7,638 nt of DNA, taken from NCBI GenBank assembly GCA_913041025.1, contig CAJWGQ010000136.1, forward strand, positions 1-7,638. Direction: 5' to 3'. The stretch is from an uncultured Gammaproteobacteria bacterium. GTDB taxonomy: Bacteria; Pseudomonadota; Gammaproteobacteria; Pseudomonadales; Azotimanducaceae_A. The position numbers and the translations under genes were made by a program. The notes beneath the pieces were generated by a model, which had not been told where the DNA came from, did not search any database, and saw only the letters and a program-made list of their open reading frames with translations. Positions 1 through 6,822 of the stretch are shown here, in pieces (position 1 is the first letter of the stretch; each line of letters starts with the position of its first letter).

Positions 1-513
1 TCAAGCGCCTCAGATCTTACCGATATTGAGAAAAAAGCCCTTGAAGGATGGCAGTATTATCAAGACTGGGATTCTGGCTATTCCAAACAACAAAGCACCC
101 GACCGCAAAGCATCGGTTATGGGTTGGTTGATTCACCTGTTGGACTGGCCGCTTGGATTATTGAAAAGTATTGGGCCTGGACCGACAGCAATGGCGATCC
201 CGAAAATGTTCTAACTAAAGATGAAATGCTAGACAACATCATGGTCTACTGGCTCAACGCTGCAGGCGCGTCATCGGCAAGGATCTATTGGGAAAGTTTT
301 GGAGGCGGTCTCGGAGCAGATCCTATTGCTACCCCCATGGGAGGCACCGATTTCCCTCGCGAAATATTCAGGACCAGTGAACGTTTTGCGAAAAATTTCT
401 ATACCGGATTATTTTACTGGTCTGTCAGAGAAAGCGGCGGTCACTTCGCCGCATTCGAACAGCCGAACGTCTACATTGAGGAAATCCAAGCTTGTTTTAG
501 ACAGATTCGATAG
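1..513 (+). CDS. Epoxide hydrolase, C-terminal 170 residues (5' end outside window)
   Basis: This is the C-terminal part of an alpha/beta-hydrolase-fold epoxide hydrolase of the microsomal (EHN-domain) type, which opens epoxides to vicinal diols through a covalent ester intermediate. The frame is open from base 1 to the TAG at 511-513, so the true start lies upstream. In residues counted from the window edge, H148 lies in a GGHFAAFEQP motif that is nearly identical to the catalytic-His motif of mammalian microsomal epoxide hydrolase. E121 (FPRE) lies 27 residues before it, the same spacing I recall for the charge-relay Glu and His of that enzyme. Y96 (RIYWE) fits the ring-activating Tyr. The nucleophilic Asp and the N-terminal EHN domain are not visible. 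Cap-region segments such as QSTRPQSIGYGLVDSP at about residues 31-46 are also typical of the family. The gene abuts the acetoacetate-CoA ligase and is probably co-transcribed with it. The substrate is unknown. Confidence 0.88.
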   Translation, partial: SSASDLTDIEKKALEGWQYYQDWDSGYSKQQSTRPQSIGYGLVDSPVGLAAWIIEKYWAWTDSNGDPENVLTKDEMLDNIMVYWLNAAGASSARIYWESFGGGLGADPIATPMGGTDFPREIFRTSERFAKNFYTGLFYWSVRESGGHFAAFEQPNVYIEEIQACFRQIR

Positions 514-2454
514 ATGACCAAAAAGCTCTGGTCCCCAACAAAGCAAACTGTCAAAAATAGTCTGCTCAGTCAGTTCACTAATGCGATTAACAGTGAGGGC
601 ATCGGCCAATTTCGGGACTATAACGCTCTTCATCAATGGAGCATAGAAAATCCCGCTGACTTTTGGTCTGCTTATTGGGACTTTGCAGAACTACAAGCGA
701 GTCGCAAAGGCGCAATTGCTGTTGAAGATCTTGATCAATTTCCTGGGGCCCGCTGGTTCCCCGAAGCAAAGCTCAATTACGCGGAAAATTTACTAACCAT
801 CCGATCAAGTAAAACAGCGCTTGTATCCATACTTGAAAATGGAGAACGCAAGTCCATTTCTTACGAGCAGCTCTACTCAGAAACCAGCAATGTCCAATCC
901 CTTCTGAAAAGCCATGTTTCAAAGGGCGACCGAGTAGCCGGTTGGTTGCCAAATACCATCGAAACTGCGGTTGCCATGTTGGCGACGTCATCGCTTGGCG
1001 GTGTCTGGTCCTCTTGCTCTCCTGATTTTGGTATCGAGGGAGCGCTAGACCGATTTGGTCAAATTGAACCGAAAGTTCTGTTCGCATGTGACGGCTATTT
1101 TTATGCGGGCAAAAGAATCAACATTAGAGAAAAAGTTAGATCAGTCGCTAAACAAGTCAGATCAATAGAACTCATCGTCTGGGTCTCGGTGTTAGAGGAT
1201 CCTCAAGCAGCTCGGCCCAAAGAAACTAACTGGGGCGACTGGCCAAGCGACTCAAGTCCAACTATCAACTTTGAACAGTTAGCCTTTGATCACCCCCTCT
1301 ACATCATGTATTCCTCGGGAACGACTGGAAAACCAAAATGCATAGTTCATGGACAGGGCGGCACACTGATACAGCACAAAAAAGAACATCAACTGCATCT
1401 TGACTTAAAAGCGGACGATAACCTTTTTTTCTTCACAACCTGTGGTTGGATGATGTGGAACTGGCTAGTAACGGCTCTTGCGACTGGGTGCACGATAACT
1501 CTCTATGATGGCTCCCCGTTTCACCCGCAACCCCACGTCCTATTCGATCTGATCGATCAAGAGTCGATCACGGTTTTCGGAATTAGTGCAAAGTTTCTAA
1601 GCAACGCACAAAAAGAAATGGTCAACCCAGCAAAAACACACCGACTCAGCTCGTTGCGATGTCTTATTAGCACCGGTTCGCCTTTAACGGAAGAAGGATT
1701 TCAGTACGTCTACGAGAAAATCAAAAAAGATGTTCATCTGGTCTCTATGACGGGGGGAACAGACCTGATCTCCTGTTTTATACTGGGTAACCCAAACCTC
1801 CCGGTCTACTCAGGAGAGTTACAAAGTGCGGGCTTAGGTATGGCTGTAGACATCTGGGATGACCACGGAAATTCGGTAAAACAAGAGAAAGGAGAACTCG
1901 TGTGTACTGTCCCGTTTCCTTCATGTCCCATTGGATTTTGGAATGACCCAGGCAATAACTCTTTTTTAGACGCTTATTTCAGGCGCTTCCCAAACACCTG
2001 GGTGCATGGCGACTTCGCGGAGATAACGACGAATGGCGGGTACATAATTCATGGGAGGAGCGACGCGGTGCTCAACCCAGGAGGCGTAAGAATTGGAACA
2101 GCCGAAATCTACCGCCAGGTAGAAGTATTCGATGAAGTGGTCGATTCAGTCTGTGTCGGCCAGTCATGGGAAGGTGATGTGAGGGTTATTTTGTTCGTGA
2201 TTCTACGTGAGAGTCGTCAACTTTCTGATGATCTGTCTGACCAAATTAAATTAAGAATCAGAAACCATGCTTCTCCAAGACACGTGCCCGCAAAGATCAT
2301 CGCCGTAGCCGACATCCCGAGAACTATGAGCGGTAAAATTGCGGAGTTAGCTGTTCGCGACAAAATTCACGGCAAGGAAATAAAAAACACCTCTGCTCTA
2401 GCAAATCCTGAGTCCCTCTCACTATTCGAGAATTTGGTTGATTTGGCAGGCTAA
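514..2454 (+). CDS. aacS: Acetoacetate--CoA ligase (acetoacetyl-CoA synthetase)
   Basis: The 646-residue protein is a full-length member of the ANL adenylating superfamily that converts acetoacetate, ATP and CoA to acetoacetyl-CoA in the cytoplasm. An ACAS_N-like region lies near residues 40-95. The phosphate-binding loop YSSGTTGKPK is at 266-275, the TGGTDL (A5) motif at 413-418 and the HGD ribose-binding Asp at 498-500. The hinge region GRSDAVLNPGG starts at 514, and the catalytic C-terminal Lys is K608 in MSGK. The tail after this Lys (SALANPESL, 627-635) and the start MTKKLWSP are characteristic of AacS rather than acetyl-CoA synthetase, and about 650 residues is the usual length. The ATG directly follows the TAG of the epoxide hydrolase gene with no intervening base and no clear Shine-Dalgarno sequence, suggesting translational re-initiation. 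The stop overlaps the convergent gene's stop. Its role is likely ketone-body or branched-chain/isoprenoid-type carbon assimilation; the link to the hydrolase's product is inferred. Confidence 0.95.
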   Translation: MTKKLWSPTKQTVKNSLLSQFTNAINSEGIGQFRDYNALHQWSIENPADFWSAYWDFAELQASRKGAIAVEDLDQFPGARWFPEAKLNYAENLLTIRSSKTALVSILENGERKSISYEQLYSETSNVQSLLKSHVSKGDRVAGWLPNTIETAVAMLATSSLGGVWSSCSPDFGIEGALDRFGQIEPKVLFACDGYFYAGKRINIREKVRSVAKQVRSIELIVWVSVLEDPQAARPKETNWGDWPSDSSPTINFEQLAFDHPLYIMYSSGTTGKPKCIVHGQGGTLIQHKKEHQLHLDLKADDNLFFFTTCGWMMWNWLVTALATGCTITLYDGSPFHPQPHVLFDLIDQESITVFGISAKFLSNAQKEMVNPAKTHRLSSLRCLISTGSPLTEEGFQYVYEKIKKDVHLVSMTGGTDLISCFILGNPNLPVYSGELQSAGLGMAVDIWDDHGNSVKQEKGELVCTVPFPSCPIGFWNDPGNNSFLDAYFRRFPNTWVHGDFAEITTNGGYIIHGRSDAVLNPGGVRIGTAEIYRQVEVFDEVVDSVCVGQSWEGDVRVILFVILRESRQLSDDLSDQIKLRIRNHASPRHVPAKIIAVADIPRTMSGKIAELAVRDKIHGKEIKNTSALANPESLSLFENLVDLAG

Positions 2455-4559
2455 TCTGGGAACGAAAAGGGCTCTGGGTCTATAAAACGATCTAACACGT
2501 TGTTCGTTATTCGAGCGATATTATTATCATAATCATTGTGAGCCAGAGATCCTGCATAGGAAATTGAACCGGTACTGAACACGGCTCCACCAAAAGCAGT
2601 CTCAAAAAAGGTCATATCCGCCCTCACTCGAGAGTCCTTCTCTGGAGCCGGCAACGAAAATAACTCCTCTTTTACCCGCAACATCCCAGGCCTGTGGTTT
2701 TCAGAACTCGCTAAAATAATAGCGTGAGCAGGCGAACCAATTGAGTCATCCCAGCGATCTATTTCCTCGCCAGCTGCTCCCCCACCCTGGTTCCCAAAAT
2801 TTCCCCATATATCTTCTGCCGTATCGAGGCCTTCTACGATAAAACTTACACGTGGGTCTAGCGCGCCGGGTTTAACCCGATAGTAAGTGCCACCATCGAA
2901 ACCTTGGGCAGCAAAACCTACGCCCACCAACTGATTAGGGGGACGACCCAAACGCCTCCATAGACCTCCGTATTCTCCGGTAAACTGATGGTAGTACTCT
3001 CCTTCTGCCGCGATCCAGGCGCGGACACCATCTTCCGATCTCCTTACCTCAATAATTCCAGAATCTTCCGGGTGATAGGCGATGCGCCAATAAAACCCGT
3101 TACCTCCCATGTACATTAATCGGCCACCATGCTCTAGCCAGTCGGTAAACGAATCAAGCATATCTGTCGACCAGTACTCGGGATGAGTGCCTGTGATCAC
3201 CACTCGATAATCCTTCAGCGCCTCATACCCTTCATTGTGTAAATCCTCATCGGTCAGGACATCAAAACCCTCCTCTCGAGTTTCCAGCCAAGCCGTTATG
3301 TGGGTATCGGCGTTAAACGCCCAGGTTCCATTTTTAGGTTTCATGTTGAGAATAGGTCGGTGTCGAGACGAAAAGTGCACTCCAGAGCCATCGTCGTGAT
3401 GCTCATAAAGTGAGTATCCTACCTCACGGTGATCGAGCAAGTAGGCGTCATTGCTATTTCTTACAATCGATTTAGAAATCGAAGACATACCTCCTCCCTC
3501 TCCCAAATTCATGCGATGATTTGCATAAGCTAAATAACTCGCAGAGGGCACCAGATAAAGAACATCGGCCTTCGGTGTCTTTAACCCGGGCCGAACAAAA
3601 AACATGACGTAGTCTTCGCTGTCGCCTTGATTGATTTTCAGGGCATACTGTCCGCTCGGTAACTCAGCCGGGACTTTCCAAACAAAGGTGTCATCCCAAT
3701 CGGCATTGGTGATGTCGTCCTGATGAAAATGAACTGCGCTATAGTGGCTAGGATTATCTTTCCAACGTTGTGTACTGCCGTCCCAAGAAATTCCTTTGAC
3801 CGCTCGAGTCGGGGTTTGCTTTAAATATCCGTTATGGCTGTTGCCTGAGTTATCAAATACTCGATCGCTCGAAATGTCTCTCGAAAAATCCCAGCTGCTG
3901 AGAATTTTATTAGTCTCGCGAACCACAACCCCATCAATTTTTCCATTGAAATGATCAATCCCAGGCCGTTCACAAGCGAGATACCATTGCCCCGCTTCGG
4001 CAACTAGTTCAGCTGGCAGCTCGCAGTTAGATCTCTTTTCAATCTCTCCAGGGCCTTTCGGAATACACGTCACCTCAATCTCTCTAAGAGCCGAAGATAT
4101 TTTAACCTGATGCCACCGATTCACTTTTGGAGTTGCAAATAAACGCGTTTCAAAACCCGAATGGTCGAGCGTGTATCCATCCTCCGAGAAAGAGAATCGC
4201 ACGCCACCAAACTGAAACAGCGTTTGCGTTGACTCACTAACTAATGTGGGAAAAAACGCGAATTCGACATCCAAAGCCCTGGCTGCAGGCATAGTAAAAA
4301 TCGCATACGAACCAGGAACGACCTGTTGATGTTCAAGTTCAATACTATCTGGCAACGCGACCGATGCTTTTTCTTCGATTAGCCCGGTACCATGGGGTCG
4401 ATCATCACCACTGATTAAACGAACCATGGCTAACTTTGCCGGACCAGGAGTCTCGCTACTAAGCTTGAATCGGATCTCATTACCCGCGACAACGGAGATA
4501 GGATCACAGTACCCCACTACATCTTTCGTAAATCCAGACGAAGTCTCAGTAGTCGTCAC
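2451..4559 (-). CDS. N,N-dimethylformamidase beta-subunit-like hydrolase (DMFA2 family)
   Basis: The 702-residue protein resembles the large, iron-bearing subunit of N,N-dimethylformamidase, which hydrolyses DMF to dimethylamine and formate. An N-terminal beta-rich part (about 1-115) is followed by a concanavalin/LamG-like sandwich (about 116-255, with FNGKIDG and WDFSRDI). A linker strand region carries SGQYAL and FFVRP (302-324), and the C-terminal catalytic domain runs from about 330 to 690. In the studied enzyme iron is held by two Tyr and one Glu, with a nearby His and second Glu. Here H459-P460-E461 fits the His/Glu pair; Y342 or Y345 and Y382 or Y385 fall near the expected Tyr spacing, and E598/E599 (GEEIDRWD) near the second Glu. 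This assignment is from memory, not an alignment. There is no signal peptide, so it is probably cytoplasmic. The start is GTG at 4557-4559, preceded by AGGA seven bases upstream and inside the dioxygenase gene's end. No small (alpha) subunit gene is adjacent, so the substrate may differ from DMF. Confidence 0.85.
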   Translation of the reverse strand: MTTTETSSGFTKDVVGYCDPISVVAGNEIRFKLSSETPGPAKLAMVRLISGDDRPHGTGLIEEKASVALPDSIELEHQQVVPGSYAIFTMPAARALDVEFAFFPTLVSESTQTLFQFGGVRFSFSEDGYTLDHSGFETRLFATPKVNRWHQVKISSALREIEVTCIPKGPGEIEKRSNCELPAELVAEAGQWYLACERPGIDHFNGKIDGVVVRETNKILSSWDFSRDISSDRVFDNSGNSHNGYLKQTPTRAVKGISWDGSTQRWKDNPSHYSAVHFHQDDITNADWDDTFVWKVPAELPSGQYALKINQGDSEDYVMFFVRPGLKTPKADVLYLVPSASYLAYANHRMNLGEGGGMSSISKSIVRNSNDAYLLDHREVGYSLYEHHDDGSGVHFSSRHRPILNMKPKNGTWAFNADTHITAWLETREEGFDVLTDEDLHNEGYEALKDYRVVITGTHPEYWSTDMLDSFTDWLEHGGRLMYMGGNGFYWRIAYHPEDSGIIEVRRSEDGVRAWIAAEGEYYHQFTGEYGGLWRRLGRPPNQLVGVGFAAQGFDGGTYYRVKPGALDPRVSFIVEGLDTAEDIWGNFGNQGGGAAGEEIDRWDDSIGSPAHAIILASSENHRPGMLRVKEELFSLPAPEKDSRVRADMTFFETAFGGAVFSTGSISYAGSLAHNDYDNNIARITNNVLDRFIDPEPFSFPD

Positions 4560-4563
4560 AGCT

Positions 4564-5412
4564 CTATCCTGCCGCTGCTTGGAGTGCTTCGCCCTCCAAA
4601 GTCACGCGATGCATCAGCCGTTTTTTTCCGTGATAGTCGTTAATGGCAAAGTGCCAGGTCGCTCTGTTATCCCAAAATGCCATGGAGCCATCCTTCCATC
4701 GGTGCCGATAGGTGTACTCCGGCCGTGTGATGTGAGCATATAAAAACCTCAGCAAAGGCTCAGACTCTTCCACCGTCCAGCCTTCAAATTGAAGCGTAAA
4801 TCCAGGATTTACATAGAGAGACTTTTTGCCTGACAACGGATGTTCAATTACTACCGGATGAATGGCATCCTGTGTCGCTGCCTGCTGATTGCCTAACCGA
4901 CTTCCCATCTCAGCGGGCATCTCAGGTCTCTTGCCAAAAACATGTCTGGAAGAGTGAACCGCACTTAGTCGTTCCAACGTTTCCTTCATGGCATCTGAGA
5001 GCCCCTCATAAGCAAGGACGGTGCTCGCAAATAGGGTATCACCACCGACACTGGGTAGCTCTTTGGCTAGCAGCATCGACCCCAGAGCCGGAATATCGTC
5101 GTAACTATGATCGGTATGCCAGCCGCCACCAATATTAATCCGCTGATCTGGCTCTTTCCGGACTTCAGCAATCTTAGGGAAGTCGGGAACCGGGGTAAAA
5201 AACCGATTGACATTAATCGTTCCCCATCGTTCTGCAAACTCAATATGCTGCGAGGGATTGAGAGTCTGATCATGAAAAAAAAGTACTCCCGCCTCTGCGA
5301 ACACGTCTTTAAGAGAGGAAATATCCTCGCCAGTCGCTTGGCCGAGATCGATCCCCATCACATTTCCGCCAAACCCCGAAGCCGGCAACACACTAAAAGA
5401 GCTACTAGTCAT
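4564..5412 (-). CDS. TauD/TfdA family Fe(II)/2-oxoglutarate dioxygenase
   Basis: The 282-residue protein is a non-heme iron dioxygenase that couples 2-oxoglutarate decarboxylation to hydroxylation of a small substrate. The length and numbering track E. coli TauD almost exactly. Iron ligands H99 and D101 are in WHTD, and H254 is in WDNRATWH. T126 (GGDT) and R265 fit the 2-oxoglutarate site. R269 (HRVTLEG) fits the Arg that pairs with the substrate's acidic group in TauD. The position of TauD His70, which contacts the taurine sulfonate, reads Arg here (NVNRFF, 68-72), so I do not call it taurine dioxygenase; a different anionic or amide-type substrate is likely. The ATG at 5410-5412 has a good AGGTG Shine-Dalgarno five bases upstream. 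It sits 81 bases after the MFS gene and four before the dimethylformamidase-like gene, consistent with one operon. The family call is firm; the substrate is unknown. Confidence 0.93.
   Translation of the reverse strand: MTSSSFSVLPASGFGGNVMGIDLGQATGEDISSLKDVFAEAGVLFFHDQTLNPSQHIEFAERWGTINVNRFFTPVPDFPKIAEVRKEPDQRINIGGGWHTDHSYDDIPALGSMLLAKELPSVGGDTLFASTVLAYEGLSDAMKETLERLSAVHSSRHVFGKRPEMPAEMGSRLGNQQAATQDAIHPVVIEHPLSGKKSLYVNPGFTLQFEGWTVEESEPLLRFLYAHITRPEYTYRHRWKDGSMAFWDNRATWHFAINDYHGKKRLMHRVTLEGEALQAAAG
4567..4570 (-). promoter_or_regulatory. Ribosome-binding site for the GTG-started hydrolase gene
   Basis: AGGA on the - strand lies seven bases before the GTG at 4557-4559 and within the last codons of the dioxygenase gene, next to its TAG (4564-4566). 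It supports the GTG as the real start of the dimethylformamidase-like gene and suggests translational coupling between the two enzymes. Confidence 0.65.
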
Positions 5413-5417
5413 TGAAA

Positions 5418-5422
5418 CACCT
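5418..5422 (-). promoter_or_regulatory. Ribosome-binding site of the dioxygenase gene
   Basis: AGGTG on the - strand lies five bases before the ATG at 5410-5412. It is the clearest Shine-Dalgarno sequence in the window and confirms the dioxygenase start. The rest of the 81-base gap to the MFS gene (5413-5493) shows no strong terminator hairpin, consistent with read-through from the transporter gene. Confidence 0.65.
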
Positions 5423-5493
5423 AACCCGTCATTCTTTTTCGCAGTTATTGGATCACAAAGCCCGATGACTTAACACCGCTGAAATCAGAGCTC

Positions 5494-6738
5494 TTATCTC
5501 CTGGGAGCTGGCACAAGAAATATAAGAACTCCAGACAACACGTTCAAGGCAGCCACGACTAGTAAAGCCTCATCATAACGTCCAAACACATCATGATAGT
5601 AGCCAACCAAAGCTGGAGCTGGAGCTCCAAGCAATAAGGAAAATGGCATTGCCGCTCCTCTAATAGAACCCAAAAATCGGCGGCCAAAGAAGGAAGCCCA
5701 GATGACTTCCTGCAGAGGAATCATGCCCCCCCATCCAAAACCAAGAACAACAAAAGCCAATAAAACCCACTCGAACTGTTGATAGGATACTGCCAACACA
5801 ATCAGGAAGAGCGCCAGCCCAGTTACTGCCGCTGAGACCGCTGCCAGAGGTTTAGCGGGACTGCGATCAATAAAATATCCCCACACAGGTTTAGAGAGCA
5901 TTGCTGGAACAGATACCGTAAAAACAACCCATCCTGCATCAGATGGCGTAAATCCACTGTCAACTATGTAAGGAACGGTATGCAGCAGCATCACGCCGAT
6001 ATTGATAGTGAAAAAGCCAAACGCAATGACCAAAGCATAAAACGACAGTGTCCTTAAAGCCTGTGAACGACTTAAACTGTTTTCGTATTCTTCGAAAGCC
6101 CTTGCCCCATCGCCCTGTCGAACTTGTTCTTCAGTTAAACCGTCTGGATAGAGACCATAATCTTCTGGCATTCTTTTCATAACCAACGCCACAGGATAAA
6201 TAAAGATCGCTGTCCCTACAGCTAACCAAATCCAAGCTAATCGCCATCCAAACTCTTCAATTAGCCAAATGACAACTGGTGTCATGGCAATCCCGCCAAA
6301 CGACACCCCCATCGCAGCGATCGCAACCACCATACCTCGCTTGGTAACAAACCATTTAGACAGGGTGACATTAACAACCAGGTTACCAACCATTGCACAC
6401 CCAATTGACATCGCAGCACCATTTATTAACCACCAGACTGCAAGACTCTCGATCAAGGTATGTAGAGCCAATGAAAAGACCAAGATAGTACCGCCGACCA
6501 ACATAACTGGCCGAGCTCCTACCCTATCAATTTGTACTCCGATGAAAATACCGCAAACTGCTGTGACAAACATGCCAATGGTACGGACCATGGAGTAATC
6601 CAGACGACTCCAGTTAAGCTCTTCGATCATCGGTATCATGAAGGGTCCATGAACATAACTAAAAAGACCCATACCGATGAACTGAGCCAAAAACGCAGCA
6701 ACGACTATGCGGTTTCCATAAAATGAATTTTTAAACAA
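5494..6738 (-). CDS. MFS transporter, monocarboxylate/oxalate-formate type
   Basis: The 414-residue protein is an inner-membrane secondary transporter with about twelve hydrophobic helices, six before and six after a charged central loop at roughly 185-228. The MFS motif A is GVQIDRVGAR at 67-76, with a weaker second-half counterpart at GYFIDRSPAKP (287-297). KWFVTKRGM (128-136) and FFGRRFLGSIRG (350-361) are typical of the branch that includes monocarboxylate and oxalate/formate carriers. The start is TTG at 6736-6738. No ATG or GTG lies in frame between it and the upstream in-frame stop at 6769-6771, and the next Met (residue 23) would fall inside helix 1. No good Shine-Dalgarno is seen. 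A 17-bp inverted repeat lies 24 bases upstream. As first gene of the apparent MFS - dioxygenase - hydrolase operon, it is the likely importer of the compound those enzymes act on; direction and substrate are inferred. Confidence 0.9.
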   Translation of the reverse strand: MFKNSFYGNRIVVAAFLAQFIGMGLFSYVHGPFMIPMIEELNWSRLDYSMVRTIGMFVTAVCGIFIGVQIDRVGARPVMLVGGTILVFSLALHTLIESLAVWWLINGAAMSIGCAMVGNLVVNVTLSKWFVTKRGMVVAIAAMGVSFGGIAMTPVVIWLIEEFGWRLAWIWLAVGTAIFIYPVALVMKRMPEDYGLYPDGLTEEQVRQGDGARAFEEYENSLSRSQALRTLSFYALVIAFGFFTINIGVMLLHTVPYIVDSGFTPSDAGWVVFTVSVPAMLSKPVWGYFIDRSPAKPLAAVSAAVTGLALFLIVLAVSYQQFEWVLLAFVVLGFGWGGMIPLQEVIWASFFGRRFLGSIRGAAMPFSLLLGAPAPALVGYYHDVFGRYDEALLVVAALNVLSGVLIFLVPAPRR

Positions 6739-6762
6739 TCGCGTGCTTGAATGACTCGAGAG

Positions 6763-6779
6763 ACGTGATTAGATCACGT
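6763..6779. promoter_or_regulatory. Perfect 7-bp inverted repeat, candidate operator upstream of MFS gene
   Basis: ACGTGAT and its exact reverse complement ATCACGT are separated by TAG, giving a 17-bp palindrome. It lies in the only intergenic gap upstream of the MFS - dioxygenase - hydrolase genes, 24 bases before the TTG start and 43 bases after the DUF2461 stop. No T-run follows the repeat on the - strand, which argues against an intrinsic terminator and for a dimeric repressor or activator site. The half-site spacing (GTGA, five bases, TCAC) is one base shorter than the CRP/FNR pattern, so I do not assign a regulator. No convincing -35/-10 pair can be named; a weak TTGGAA and TACTTT pair (minus strand, 6810-6815 and 6789-6794) has only 15 bases between the boxes. 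Confidence 0.5.
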
Positions 6780-6822
6780 TTACATATGAAAGTATTCTTG
6801 CTGTCCGCTTTCCAACGGATAA

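Noticed and set aside
773..1087. Open frame of 104 codons on the - strand inside the acetoacetate-CoA ligase gene
   Set aside because: It is entirely antisense to a confident enzyme gene and shows no family motif.
4426..4743. Open frame of 105 codons on the + strand across the dioxygenase/hydrolase junction
   Set aside because: It lies antisense to two well-supported genes, has no recognisable domain and has low-complexity composition expected of a shadow frame.
4564..5412. Naming the dioxygenase tauD (taurine dioxygenase)
   Set aside because: The sulfonate-contacting His70 appears to be replaced by Arg, and no taurine ABC transporter genes (tauABC) are present in the window.
5413..5493. 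An independent promoter or small gene between the MFS and dioxygenase genes
   Set aside because: No convincing -35/-10 pair, terminator or open frame with a ribosome site other than that of the dioxygenase is visible in these 81 bases.
5619..5638. Short GGAGCT direct repeats within the MFS gene
   Set aside because: They encode a GAPAPA stretch of a transmembrane helix and are explained by codon repetition, not by a separate element.
6269..6598. Open frame of 109 codons on the + strand inside the MFS gene
   Set aside because: It is antisense to the transporter. Its Thr/Ile/Pro-rich composition is what the reverse of membrane-helix codons gives.
6763..6779. The palindrome as an intrinsic terminator or a CRP/FNR site
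   Set aside because: No T-run follows it on the - strand, no + strand gene ends there, and the GTGA/TCAC half-sites are five rather than six bases apart.
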